NCBI GenBank assembly: GCA_964600165.1 | Contig: CAZRIP010000102.1 | Span: forward strand, 1 to 14,309 | Source of the DNA: CAZRIP01 sp964600165 | GTDB taxonomy: Bacteria > Elusimicrobiota > Elusimicrobia > UBA1565 > UBA9628 | Direction: 5' to 3' | DNA: 14,309 bases | Translations under genes and position numbers: made by a program | Part shown: positions 1 to 14,309 of the stretch, in pieces | How positions within the stretch are numbered: position 1 is the stretch's first letter | How the letters are laid out: every line of letters begins with the position of its first letter | Notes under the pieces: generated by a model | The model's input: the letters and a program-made list of their open reading frames with translations, nothing else | Told to the model about the DNA's origin: nothing | Database searches by the model: none

Positions 1-79
1 TCGTCTTGCCGTGGTCGACGTGCCCGATCGTGCCGATGTTGACGTGGGGCTTGGTGCGGTCGAATTTCGCTTTAGCCAT
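1..79 (-). CDS. tuf: Elongation factor Tu, N-terminal fragment (cut by window edge)
   Basis: EF-Tu is the GTPase that carries aminoacyl-tRNA to the ribosomal A site in the cytoplasm. Only the first 26 codons are in the window. They read MAKAKFDRTKPHVNIGTIGH followed by VDHGKT, the conserved EF-Tu start running into the G1/P-loop (GHVDHGKT, residues 19-26). The ATG is at 79-77. A strong Shine-Dalgarno (TAAGGAGA, 96-89 on the minus strand) sits 9 nt upstream and overlaps the fusA stop codon; only 14 nt separate the two genes. This implies co-transcription and probable translational coupling with fusA, the classical str-operon end. The rest of the gene lies outside the window, so nothing can be said about its integrity. 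Confidence 0.96.
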   Translation of the reverse strand, partial: MAKAKFDRTKPHVNIGTIGHVDHGKT

Positions 80-93
80 GGTGGGCGGTCTCC

Positions 94-2217
94 TTATCTC
101 TGCTGGGCCATAGCCGCAGCGTTCTTCTCGACGATCATCGCCTTGACGTTCGACGGAACTTCGGCGTAGTGGGAAGGCTCCATCGTAAACGAGGCGCGTC
201 CCTGTGAAATCGAACGAACGACGGTGGCGTAGCCGAACATCTCCGACAGCGGGACGTGGCAGCGCACGAACTTCAAGTGGCCGCGATCGCCCATGTCCTG
301 GATCTGGGCGCGGCGGCTGTTCAAGTCGCCGATGACGTCGCCCATGGCGGTCTCGGGCGTGATCACTTCGCACTTCATGATCGGCTCGAGGATGGTCGGA
401 TTGGCTTTCTTGCAGCCCGAGCGCAGCGCCATCGCGCCGGCGATCTTGAAGGCCATTTCGTTCGAGTCGACCTCGTGGAACGAGCCGTCCAGCAGCGTGA
501 CCTTGAGGTCGACGAGCGGATAGCCCGCGAGCGCGCCGCCGTCCAAGGCCTCGCGCACGCCTTTTTCGACGGCCGGGATGAACTCGCGCGGGATGCGGCC
601 CTGCTTGACCTCGTTGACGAACTCGAAGCCCTTGGTCGCGCCCTGCGGCTCGATCTTGATGATGCAGTGGCCGTACTGGCCGCGGCCGCCCGACTGGCGG
701 ATGAACTTGCCTTCCTCGGTGACGACCGCCTTGATCGTCTCCTTGTAGGCGACCTGCGGCGTGCCGACGTTGGCGTCGACGTTGAACTCGCGCTTCATTC
801 GATCGACGATGATCTCCAGGTGCAGCTCGCCCATGCCGGAGATGATGGTCTGGCCGGTCTCGGTGTCGGTCTTGATGCGGAAGGTCTGGTCTTCTTCCGC
901 CAGGCGCGACATCGCGTGCGCCATCTTCTCTTCGTCGGCCTTGGACTTCGGCTCGATGGCGATGGAGATGACGGGTTCGGGGAACGTGATCTGCTCGAGG
1001 ACGACCGGGCTGTTCTGGTCGGTCATCGTGTAGCCGACGCGGCCGTTCTTGAGGGCCACGGTGGCGCCGATCTCGCCGGCGTAGATCTCCTTGATCTCCT
1101 CGCGCTGGTTGGCGTGCATCCGCAGGATACGGCCGATGCGCTCGGTGTTGCGGTTGTTGCCGCACATGATCGTGTCGCCGGCCTTGAGCACGCCGGAGTA
1201 GACGCGGAAGAAGATCAGCTTGCCGACGAACGGGTCGGTCTGGATCTTGAACATCAGCGCCGCGAAGGGCTCCTTGTCGTCGGCCTTGCGCTCGCGCGGC
1301 TCGCCCTTGTAGGCGTCGGTCGCCTGCGTCGAGGGGCGGTCGAGCGGCGAGGGCAGATAGTCGCAGACGGCGTCGAGCATCGGCTGCACGCCTTTGTTCT
1401 TATAAGAGGAACCGCAGAGGACGGGGAAGATCTTCGCTTGCAGGACGCCCTTGCGCAGGGTCTTGCGCAGCTCTTCGGCGGTGAACTTCTCGTCGCCGTT
1501 GAGGTAGCGCTCCATCAGCGCGTCGTCGAACTCGACGATCTTCTCGACGAGCTTGTGGTGATATTCCTGGGCCTTCTCCTTCATGTCGGCCGGAATCTCG
1601 ACGACGTCCCACTTGGCGCCCAACTCCTCGCCGTGCCAGACCAAGGCCTTCATCTCGATGAGGTCGACGAGACCCTCGTACTCGGCCTCGGCTCCGATCG
1701 GCAGCTGGATCGGCACGGCGTTGGCTCCGAGGAGCTTCAAGATCGACTCGTACGACATGTAGAAATCGGCGCCCATGCGGTCCATCTTGTTGATGTAAGC
1801 GACCCGCGGCACGTGGTACTTGTCCGCCTGGCGCCACACCGTCTCCGACTGGGGCTCGACGCCCTGCACGCCGTCGAAGCAGACGACGGCGCCGTCCAAG
1901 ACGCGCAGCGAGCGCTCGACTTCGGCCGTGAAGTCGACGTGTCCGGGCGTGTCGATGATGTTGATCTGGTACTCGGGATCGCCCGGGAGGCCGTGGCGCT
2001 TCCACTTGCAGTAGGTCGCGGCCGCGGTGATCGTGATGCCGCGCTCGCGCTCCTGGGGCATCCAGTCCGTCGTCGTCGCGCCCTCGTGCACCTCGCCGAT
2101 CTTGTGGATGCGGCCGGTGTAATAGAGGATGCGCTCCGTCGTCGTCGTCTTGCCGGCGTCGATATGCGCGATGATGCCGATGTTGCGGACTCTTTCCAGC
2201 GGATATTCTCGGGCCAT
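94..2217 (-). CDS. fusA: Elongation factor G
   Basis: EF-G is the translocase GTPase that moves tRNAs and mRNA after peptide transfer and helps recycle ribosomes with RRF. The 707-residue product matches the usual length of about 700. Visible motifs are the G1 loop AHIDAGKT (17-24), switch I around 45-63 with the ERGITI stretch, G3 DTPGH (89-93), G4 NKMD (143-146), and a G5-like CGSS after about residue 260. Domain IV is shown by SGGRGQYGH and by HEVDSNEMAFKIAGAMA. I chose the ATG at 2217 because MAREYPLERVRNIGIIAHID is the canonical start. The frame stays open 48 codons further upstream, but that part is the out-of-frame 3' end of rpsG. It starts 31 nt after rpsG with no clear Shine-Dalgarno and ends in TAA inside the tuf ribosome-binding site. 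It looks like the housekeeping EF-G1 type. Confidence 0.97.
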   Translation of the reverse strand: MAREYPLERVRNIGIIAHIDAGKTTTTERILYYTGRIHKIGEVHEGATTTDWMPQERERGITITAAATYCKWKRHGLPGDPEYQINIIDTPGHVDFTAEVERSLRVLDGAVVCFDGVQGVEPQSETVWRQADKYHVPRVAYINKMDRMGADFYMSYESILKLLGANAVPIQLPIGAEAEYEGLVDLIEMKALVWHGEELGAKWDVVEIPADMKEKAQEYHHKLVEKIVEFDDALMERYLNGDEKFTAEELRKTLRKGVLQAKIFPVLCGSSYKNKGVQPMLDAVCDYLPSPLDRPSTQATDAYKGEPRERKADDKEPFAALMFKIQTDPFVGKLIFFRVYSGVLKAGDTIMCGNNRNTERIGRILRMHANQREEIKEIYAGEIGATVALKNGRVGYTMTDQNSPVVLEQITFPEPVISIAIEPKSKADEEKMAHAMSRLAEEDQTFRIKTDTETGQTIISGMGELHLEIIVDRMKREFNVDANVGTPQVAYKETIKAVVTEEGKFIRQSGGRGQYGHCIIKIEPQGATKGFEFVNEVKQGRIPREFIPAVEKGVREALDGGALAGYPLVDLKVTLLDGSFHEVDSNEMAFKIAGAMALRSGCKKANPTILEPIMKCEVITPETAMGDVIGDLNSRRAQIQDMGDRGHLKFVRCHVPLSEMFGYATVVRSISQGRASFTMEPSHYAEVPSNVKAMIVEKNAAAMAQQR

Positions 2218-2248
2218 TAGAGGTTCAGGGGTGATCCGTTTATAAGGG

Positions 2249-2728
2249 CTACCAGCGGTAATGCGCGAACGCGCGGTTGGCTTCCGCCATCTTGTGCGTG
2301 TCCTCGCGCTTCTTGAAGGCCATGCCTTCTTTCTTGTTGGCGGCGAGGAGTTCATCCGCAAGACGCACGGCCATCGGCTTGCCGGTTTTTTGCCGGGCCG
2401 CGTCGATGATCCAGCGCATGGCGATCGTGGTCGAGCGCGTGGGCTGGACCTCGATCGGGACTTGATACGTCGCGCCGCCGACGCGGCGCGCCTTGACCTC
2501 GAGCAGGGGGCGGACGTTTTCGATCGCCTGCGTGAGCACGTTCAGCGCGTCCTGCTTGGTCTTATCGGCGATGATGGTCATCGCGTCGTAGACGACATTT
2601 TCAGCGGCCAACTTCCGCCCTTGATAATTGAGCTTGTTGACCAGGCGCGAGATGAGCACCGAGCTGTACTTATAGTCCGCGGGCGGAGCCTCGCGGCGAT
2701 CACGGGGACGAAGACCTTTTCTGGGCAT
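2249..2728 (-). CDS. rpsG: Ribosomal protein S7 (uS7)
   Basis: S7 is a primary 16S rRNA-binding protein that nucleates the 30S head and contacts the E/P-site tRNAs. The 159-residue protein is close to the normal bacterial length of about 156. Family features are the basic N-terminus (MPRKGLRPRDRREAPPADYK), the beta-hairpin segment GGATYQVPIEVQPTRSTTIA, the following AMRWIIDAAR helix, and the C-terminal FAHYRW ending. The ATG at 2728 lies 12 nt after the rpsL stop, preceded by AGAGG as a moderate Shine-Dalgarno. The position between rpsL and fusA is the conserved str-operon order. In enteric bacteria S7 represses its own operon by binding the rpsL-rpsG junction. Here that junction is only 12 nt, so the E. 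coli type of site cannot be present in the gap itself. Confidence 0.97.
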   Translation of the reverse strand: MPRKGLRPRDRREAPPADYKYSSVLISRLVNKLNYQGRKLAAENVVYDAMTIIADKTKQDALNVLTQAIENVRPLLEVKARRVGGATYQVPIEVQPTRSTTIAMRWIIDAARQKTGKPMAVRLADELLAANKKEGMAFKKREDTHKMAEANRAFAHYRW

Positions 2729-2740
2729 ACGATGAACCTC

Positions 2741-3127
2741 TTACTTGGCGGCGGCCGCTTTGGGCCGCTTCGCGCCGTAAAGTGAACGACCCTGCTTGCG
2801 GCCGTCGACGCCGGCCGTGTCCAGCACGCCGCGGATGATGTGGTAGCGCACGCCCGGCAGGTCCTTGACGCGACCGCCGCGGATGAGCACGATCGAGTGC
2901 TCTTGGAGATTATGGCCGACTCCGGGAATGTACGCCGTGACTTCGGTGCCCGTCGTGAGCTTGACGCGCGCGATCTTGCGCAGCGCCGAGTTCGGCTTCT
3001 TCGGGGTCGTCGTCGAGACGCGGGTGCAAACGCCGCGGCGCTCGGGGCAGCTCAGAAGCGCGGGCGCTTTCGAGCGGCTCTTGTCCTTGTATCGTCCGAT
3101 GCGGATGAGCTGATTAATCGTGGGCAT
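2741..3127 (-). CDS. rpsL: Ribosomal protein S12 (uS12)
   Basis: S12 lies at the 30S decoding centre and controls accuracy of codon reading. The 128-residue protein starts MPTINQLIRIGR, the canonical start. A longer frame reaching to 3529 is only the out-of-frame end of rpoC. The TTTPKKPNSALRK loop (39-51) and the GGRVKDLPGVRYH loop (84-96) are intact. Lys43 and Lys88, the classical streptomycin-resistance positions, are both lysine, so a streptomycin-sensitive type is inferred. Asp89, the usual methylthiolation site in Gracilicutes-type S12, is present. The gene starts 8 nt after the rpoC stop. Two Shine-Dalgarno-like sequences precede it: GGAG 5 nt from the ATG, and AAGGAG formed by the last rpoC codons. 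Coupled translation from rpoC is therefore likely. Confidence 0.97.
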   Translation of the reverse strand: MPTINQLIRIGRYKDKSRSKAPALLSCPERRGVCTRVSTTTPKKPNSALRKIARVKLTTGTEVTAYIPGVGHNLQEHSIVLIRGGRVKDLPGVRYHIIRGVLDTAGVDGRKQGRSLYGAKRPKAAAAK

Positions 3128-3135
3128 GACGGCTC

Positions 3136-7377
<4,242 letters not shown>

Positions 7378-7378
7378 G

Positions 7379-11458
<4,080 letters not shown>

Positions 11459-11464
11459 GATGAG

Positions 11465-11471
11465 CCCCTTT
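11465..11471 (-). promoter_or_regulatory. Ribosome-binding site deciding the rpoB GTG start
   Basis: On the minus strand AAAGGGG occupies 11471-11465, 6 nt before GTG at 11458. A second purine block, TAAGGAAG, lies at 11480-11473. The alternative TTG at 11500 has only GGGGA inside the 3' arm of a long hairpin, where it would not be accessible. The 14 codons between TTG and GTG include TCA, CGA, CTT and ACT, and the frame contains no other TCA, TTA or CTA before the stop. This suggests leader rather than coding sequence. Confidence 0.6.
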
Positions 11472-11501
11472 GCTTCCTTAGTAAGTTCTTCTCGTGACAA
11501 A

Positions 11502-11550
11502 ACGGGTCCCCATCCCTGACCCTTGCGGGCCAGGGACGGGGTTTACCCGT
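11502..11550 (-). promoter_or_regulatory. Large GNRA-capped hairpin in the rplL-rpoB gap (candidate attenuator or RNase III site)
   Basis: The minus-strand RNA can form a continuous 15-bp stem (11508-11541, two G-U pairs) capped by a GCAA tetraloop at 11523-11526. An outer 6-bp stem (11502-11507 with 11545-11550) is separated by a 3-nt bulge. The descending arm is followed by UUUUG, a short U run that would make it at most a partial terminator. It lies between rplL and rpoB, where E. coli carries an attenuator and an RNase III site that set the rplJL to rpoBC ratio. The structure is read directly from the sequence; the function is inferred by position. Confidence 0.7.
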
Positions 11551-11586
11551 GCTACCTTGCTGATTTTTTCGGGAAACCGAACGGCA

Positions 11587-11982
11587 TTACTTCAGCTCGA
11601 CCGTGGCGCCGGCCTCGGCGAGCTTCTTCTTCATCTCCTCGGCCTGGGCCTTCGGCAGGCCCTCCTTCACGGGCTTCGGAGCGGCCTCGACGAGATCCTT
11701 GGCTTCCTTCAAGCCCAGACCCGTCAGTTCGCGCACGGCCTTGATGACGCCGATCTTGTTGGCGCCGGCGTTCGTGAGCACAACGGTAAAGTCCGTCTTC
11801 TCTTCGGCGGCGGCGCCGCCGGCGGCGGGCGCGGCCCCACCCGCGACCATGACGGGCGCGGCGGCGGCGGCCTTGACTCCGAACTTCTCCTCAGCGAGCT
11901 TCACGAACTCGGAGGCCTCGAGGACCGACAACTGTCCCACGGCGTCGACGAGCTCGGCGGGCGACAACTTGGTGGTAGCCAT
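11587..11982 (-). CDS. rplL: Ribosomal protein bL12 (L7/L12)
   Basis: L12 forms the multicopy dimers of the 50S stalk, which recruit and activate EF-G, EF-Tu and other translational GTPases. The 131-residue protein shows the three usual parts. An N-terminal dimerisation and L10-binding region (about 1-35, LSPAELVDAVGQLSVLEASE) is followed by a flexible Ala/Gly hinge (about 38-60) and a globular C-terminal domain (about 63-131). The C-terminal domain includes the factor-binding helix NKIGVIKAVRELTGLGLKEA and ends in VELK. The ATG at 11982 is preceded by AGGAG 12 nt away, slightly far. It sits 85 nt downstream of rplJ and 128 nt upstream of the rpoB GTG. This gap and its hairpin may let the cell make more L12 than the neighbouring products. 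Confidence 0.97.
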   Translation of the reverse strand: MATTKLSPAELVDAVGQLSVLEASEFVKLAEEKFGVKAAAAAPVMVAGGAAPAAGGAAAEEKTDFTVVLTNAGANKIGVIKAVRELTGLGLKEAKDLVEAAPKPVKEGLPKAQAEEMKKKLAEAGATVELK

Positions 11983-12033
11983 TTTCTTTGTTCTCTCCTG
12001 GTGTTGAGCAGCGCCCTGAGGGCTTTACCTCTC

Positions 12034-12045
12034 CCGCTTCCGCGG
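12034..12045 (-). promoter_or_regulatory. Small GNRA hairpin in the rplJ-rplL gap
   Basis: The 85-nt gap between rplJ and rplL contains CCGC-GGAA-GCGG on the minus strand. It can be extended by CTC/GAG across a 2-nt bulge (12031-12033 and 12048-12050). No U run follows, so it is not an intrinsic terminator. It could affect RNA stability or rplL translation, but the stem is short enough to arise by chance in GC-rich DNA. Confidence 0.3.
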
Positions 12046-12067
12046 TCGAGACTGCCAGCGGTCTAAA

Positions 12068-12616
12068 TTAGGCGGCCGCCGCGCCCTCCTTCGACTTCTT
12101 GTCGGCCAAGGCCTTGACGACCATGACCAAATCCCGCGTCGGGGCCTGCGCGACGGCGACCGACGAGCTGATGACGCTGTAGACCACGTTGACGATCTTG
12201 CCCATCAGCTCCTGCTTGCCGGGCAGCGTGGCGAGCTTCGCGCAGTCCGCCGGCGTCATCCACTTGGCGCCGACGAAACCGGCCTTCACCTTCAAAAGCG
12301 GGAACTGCTTGGCGACCGCGGCCAGGACCTTCGCCGGCGCGACCGGGTCTTCATTTTCGGAAACGACGATGCCGAGCGGGCCCTTGAGCAGCTTCGGGTC
12401 GACGCCGTCGACGCCGGCGTTCTTCAAGGCGTACTTGATCTGCGAGTTCTTGATGACGGCATAGCGGCACCGGAGAGGGCGCAGCTTGCCGCGAAGCTCG
12501 TCGAGCTCCTTGAACTTGAGGCCCTGGAATTCGGTGAAAAAGAGATGCGGCGCCTTCTTGAGCGCCTCCGCTAGAGCCTTCGACTTCTCGATCTTCTCGT
12601 TCTTCGTCAGCTTCAT
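12068..12616 (-). CDS. rplJ: Ribosomal protein uL10
   Basis: L10 anchors the L12 dimers to 23S rRNA at the base of the 50S stalk. The 182-residue protein has the L10 N-terminal domain: start MKLTKNEKIEKSKAL, the FFTEFQGLKFKELDELRGKL segment (26-45), then RCRYAVIKNSQIKYAL, equivalent to the usual VKNTL region. A C-terminal charged helix and Ala tail (about 165-182) is where L12 dimers bind. A further 13 in-frame codons upstream overlap the preceding gene's end and do not look like L10, so the ATG at 12616 is chosen. AGGGG lies 11 nt upstream, a weak ribosome-binding site. It starts 25 nt after the barrel-protein gene, with no promoter seen between them. In many bacteria L10(L12)4 represses this mRNA through a leader, but I see no clear leader structure here. 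rplK and rplA, the usual upstream partners, are absent. Confidence 0.96.
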   Translation of the reverse strand: MKLTKNEKIEKSKALAEALKKAPHLFFTEFQGLKFKELDELRGKLRPLRCRYAVIKNSQIKYALKNAGVDGVDPKLLKGPLGIVVSENEDPVAPAKVLAAVAKQFPLLKVKAGFVGAKWMTPADCAKLATLPGKQELMGKIVNVVYSVISSSVAVAQAPTRDLVMVVKALADKKSKEGAAAA

Positions 12617-12641
12617 GTTATATCGTACCCCTAAAATTCGA

Positions 12642-13454
12642 TTACTTGCTTCCAAACCGCATGTCGAGACCGCCGGCGATCACTTCGCCCTGATTGAACG
12701 CGCCCTCGACGAAAATCCCTTCGTGGTCGTAAACCGGTACGCGCAATCCGACGAAAGGCACGGCGTCTTCCTGCGCGCCGCCCGTGTGATTACCCGCCTG
12801 CCGATCGTTGAGATCCGACTGGATCCGCGACCACTTCACGCCGCCGTAGGGCTCCACCTTGTAGCCTTGCAGCTCGAACAAGTGGCTCATCTCGACGGCG
12901 ACCTGATACTGCCAGAGAACCAAGAGATCGTTGATCTGATTGCTGACCGCGGGCGCTCCCGGAGAAATCCGGTTGTACGCGTAGCGGGAGTCCGAAACCG
13001 AAGCGTCGACGGCGATGCCAGGCTGCACGACGGTGTCCGGCATCACGACGGCCTTGACGCCGGCGCCGAAGATCGTCCCGGGATTATCGCCGGTCAGCCT
13101 TTGCGCGGGCAGCTTGAGATCGTATTTGCCGGCGCCGCCGAAGACGTAATATTGAAGACCGTCCCACGGCTGATAGAGGAGCTTCGCGATCGCCGCGCCG
13201 CCGAAGCCCAGCCCGCCGACATCGCCGGTCTGGCTGCAGCCGAAGCTGTTGCCGGCTTTATCGACGCAGCCCGTCGTGCCGCGCGGGCTGAAGTTGAGCT
13301 TCTGCTCGTTGATCCCCTGGTAGTAGACCAGGAATTTCAAAGAACCTGGAGACAGCTGACGCGCCGTGGTGCCGAGGTCTTGCGCCGACGACGACACCGC
13401 GACGAACAGAGCACCCAGAGACAAAAGGGCGCCCCATCGTGTTTTCCGCTGCAT
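12642..13454 (-). CDS. Predicted secreted outer-membrane beta-barrel protein, family not recognised
   Basis: This 270-residue protein is not one I recognise by name. It starts MQRKTRWGALLSLGALFVAV, a classic signal peptide with basic n-region and hydrophobic core. A likely signal peptidase I cut is after Ser-Ser-Ala24, before Gln-Asp. The mature part is rich in Gly and aromatics and shows short alternating stretches such as LKFLVYYQG, LQYYVFGGAGKYDLKL, QYQVAVEMSHLF and EPYGGVKWSRI, consistent with a small barrel of 8-10 strands. It ends GGLDMRF plus GSK, resembling the terminal aromatic beta-signal of outer-membrane proteins. Cys63 and Cys73 could form a disulfide in a loop. Its codon use resembles the neighbours (no TTA, CTA or TCA), so recent transfer is not suggested. 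ATG at 13454 is preferred: an in-frame TTG at 13472 lies inside the 5S precursor stem. No Shine-Dalgarno is visible. Its location between 5S and rplJ is unusual. Confidence 0.8.
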   Translation of the reverse strand: MQRKTRWGALLSLGALFVAVSSSAQDLGTTARQLSPGSLKFLVYYQGINEQKLNFSPRGTTGCVDKAGNSFGCSQTGDVGGLGFGGAAIAKLLYQPWDGLQYYVFGGAGKYDLKLPAQRLTGDNPGTIFGAGVKAVVMPDTVVQPGIAVDASVSDSRYAYNRISPGAPAVSNQINDLLVLWQYQVAVEMSHLFELQGYKVEPYGGVKWSRIQSDLNDRQAGNHTGGAQEDAVPFVGLRVPVYDHEGIFVEGAFNQGEVIAGGLDMRFGSK

Positions 13455-13466
13455 CCGTATCTTTAC

Positions 13467-13620
13467 GTTCAAGAGGTCAATGAGACCGGCGACGACCTAC
13501 TCTCCCAACGCCGAGTTGGGCGTTAGTACCATCGGCCCTGACAGGCTTAACTGCCGTGTTCGGAATGGGAACGGGTGTATCCCTGCCGGAAATATCACCG
13601 ATCTCATTGACCCCTTGAAC
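13467..13620 (-). other. Pre-5S rRNA processing stem
   Basis: Sequences flanking 5S are complementary: 13602-13620 pairs with 13467-13485 over 19 bp in the minus-strand RNA (one G-U pair). This helix is continuous with about 8 bp of 5S helix I, giving a near-perfect stem of about 27 bp. Such flanking helices are the usual substrate for 5S maturation nucleases. Its outer end is 12 nt from the ATG of the barrel-protein gene, so processing here would also create the 5' end of the downstream mRNA. Confidence 0.75.
13485..13602 (-). rRNA. rrf: 5S ribosomal RNA
   Basis: The minus strand shows the conserved 5S core. CCCGTTCCCATTCCGAACAC, continuing into the GGCAGTTAAGC stretch, is the loop B/C segment; GGTACTAA and GGGAGAGTAGG come from the second half. 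Helix I forms between GGTGA near the 5' end and the TCGCCGG stretch near the 3' end. The length of about 116-118 nt is normal. Exact ends are uncertain by a few bases because helix I continues into the flanking precursor stem. It lies 189 nt downstream of 23S and directly upstream of a protein gene, with no terminator between. Confidence 0.93.
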
Positions 13621-13708
13621 AAAATTCAAGGTGGGAGGTATGGTCGGATCCAATATTTTTTTCTAGACCCGTCGTGGCGACGAACGCGACGAACATCCCA
13701 GAGGCTGA

Positions 13709-13737
13709 ATTGTAGCAAATAGAGTGAATCGTTGCAA
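13709..13737 (-). promoter_or_regulatory. Sigma70-type promoter between 23S and 5S
   Basis: On the minus strand a -35 box TTGCAA (13737-13732) and a -10 box TACAAT (13714-13709) are separated by exactly 17 nt. The -10 is preceded by TGC, making an extended -10. An A-rich stretch just upstream of the -35 (CAAAAGAAAA, about 13743-13752) could act as an UP element. Start of transcription would be near 13702, about 100 nt before 5S. It would drive 5S, the barrel gene and probably rplJ onward. It is the only strong promoter-like match I see in the window. Confidence 0.7.
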
Positions 13738-13743
13738 ACGATT
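13727..13743. repeat. Perfect 7-3-7 palindrome over the -35 box (candidate operator)
   Basis: AATCGTT, a 3-nt centre and AACGATT form a perfect inverted repeat that covers the -35 hexamer. The position suits a repressor operator. Alternatively it is a small hairpin: on the plus strand it is followed by TTCTTTT, and on the minus strand no U run follows. No regulator gene is in the window to pair it with. Confidence 0.45.
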
Positions 13744-13791
13744 TTCTTTTGCTGATATCCGAGAACAAGCGCTGACTTTCGATCGAAGAAT

Positions 13792-14309
<518 letters not shown>

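Larger units (their letters stand above)
13603..13791 (-). other. 23S-5S spacer: no tRNA, carries a promoter
   Basis: This 189-nt spacer holds no recognisable tRNA and no protein gene. Near the 23S side is a 10-nt palindrome TTCGATCGAA (13780-13789). Then come an A-rich tract, the promoter and its palindrome, a leader of about 100 nt, and a 7-bp hairpin (13613-13631) next to 5S. Local AT content around 13640-13660 and 13705-13750 is clearly higher than in the flanking genes. I see no intrinsic terminator for 23S in the reading direction. Confidence 0.6.

Noticed and set aside
256..2220. Plus-strand open frame of 654 codons antisense to fusA
   Set aside because: Codon-aligned shadow of fusA; no recognisable protein and no initiation signal.
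11568..11585. Small hairpin TTCGG-GAAA-CCGAA (plus strand) after rplL
   Set aside because: Only 5 bp. On the transcribed strand it is followed by an A run rather than a U run, so it is not a convincing terminator for rplL.
12617..12660. Possible promoter just upstream of rplJ (TTGGAA and TACGAT or TATAAC)
   Set aside because: The spacings are 22 or 27 nt, and TATAAC would place the start of transcription inside the rplJ coding region.
12486..13526. Plus-strand open frame antisense to the barrel gene and part of 5S
   Set aside because: Codon-aligned shadow that runs into the 5S gene. Signal peptide and barrel features exist only on the minus strand.
13660..13685. Possible 23S terminator in the spacer (CGTCG-CCA-CGACG)
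   Set aside because: The 5-bp stem is short, lies downstream of the promoter, and is followed by an A tract rather than a U tract on the transcribed strand.

Overview
This window holds a bacterial gene-expression supercluster, read entirely from the minus strand. In transcription order (right to left in these coordinates) it runs: 3' end of a 23S rRNA gene, a 5S rRNA gene, a predicted outer-membrane beta-barrel protein, rplJ, rplL, rpoB, rpoC, rpsL, rpsG, fusA and the first codons of tuf. No convincing plus-strand gene, tRNA, mobile element, CRISPR array or intrinsic terminator was found. The long plus-strand open frames are antisense shadows of GC-rich genes that avoid TTA, CTA and TCA codons.

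Organism: high-GC and Gram-negative, judged from the signal-peptide-bearing barrel protein. RpoC carries an insertion of about 185 residues after the trigger loop, and RpoB carries a coiled-coil insertion before its GDKLAGRHGNKG motif. Both are typical of the Gracilicutes side of the bacterial tree. The protein sequences do not match any common model lineage that I recognise. A poorly sampled phylum such as Elusimicrobiota is my best guess, at low confidence and without a database search.

Layout: 13792-14309 is the 23S 3' part, running from the peptidyl-transferase region through the sarcin-ricin loop to the 3' end. 13603-13791 is a 189-nt spacer with no tRNA but with a very good sigma70-type promoter (TTGCAA, 17 nt, TACAAT, extended -10), whose -35 box lies inside a perfect 7-3-7 palindrome. 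The 5S gene (about 13485-13602) is wrapped in a long precursor stem whose distal arm ends only 12 nt before the barrel gene's ATG. The rplJ-rplL-rpoB-rpoC block (7379-12616) has a GNRA-capped hairpin of 15 + 6 bp between rplL and rpoB. This is where Escherichia coli carries an attenuator and an RNase III site. The str block (rpsL, rpsG, fusA, tuf) follows rpoC after only 8 nt, so rrn, beta-operon and str-operon genes form one uninterrupted directional array.

How they work together: 23S/5S rRNA, L10 and L12 (stalk), S12 and S7, EF-G and EF-Tu build and drive the ribosome, and RpoB/RpoC form the RNA polymerase catalytic core. The odd member is the outer-membrane protein. The points most worth a second look are the promoter between 23S and 5S, the 5S/barrel-gene junction, the rplL-rpoB hairpin with the resulting choice of rpoB start, and a roughly 100-residue insertion in RpoB shortly before the rifampicin region.
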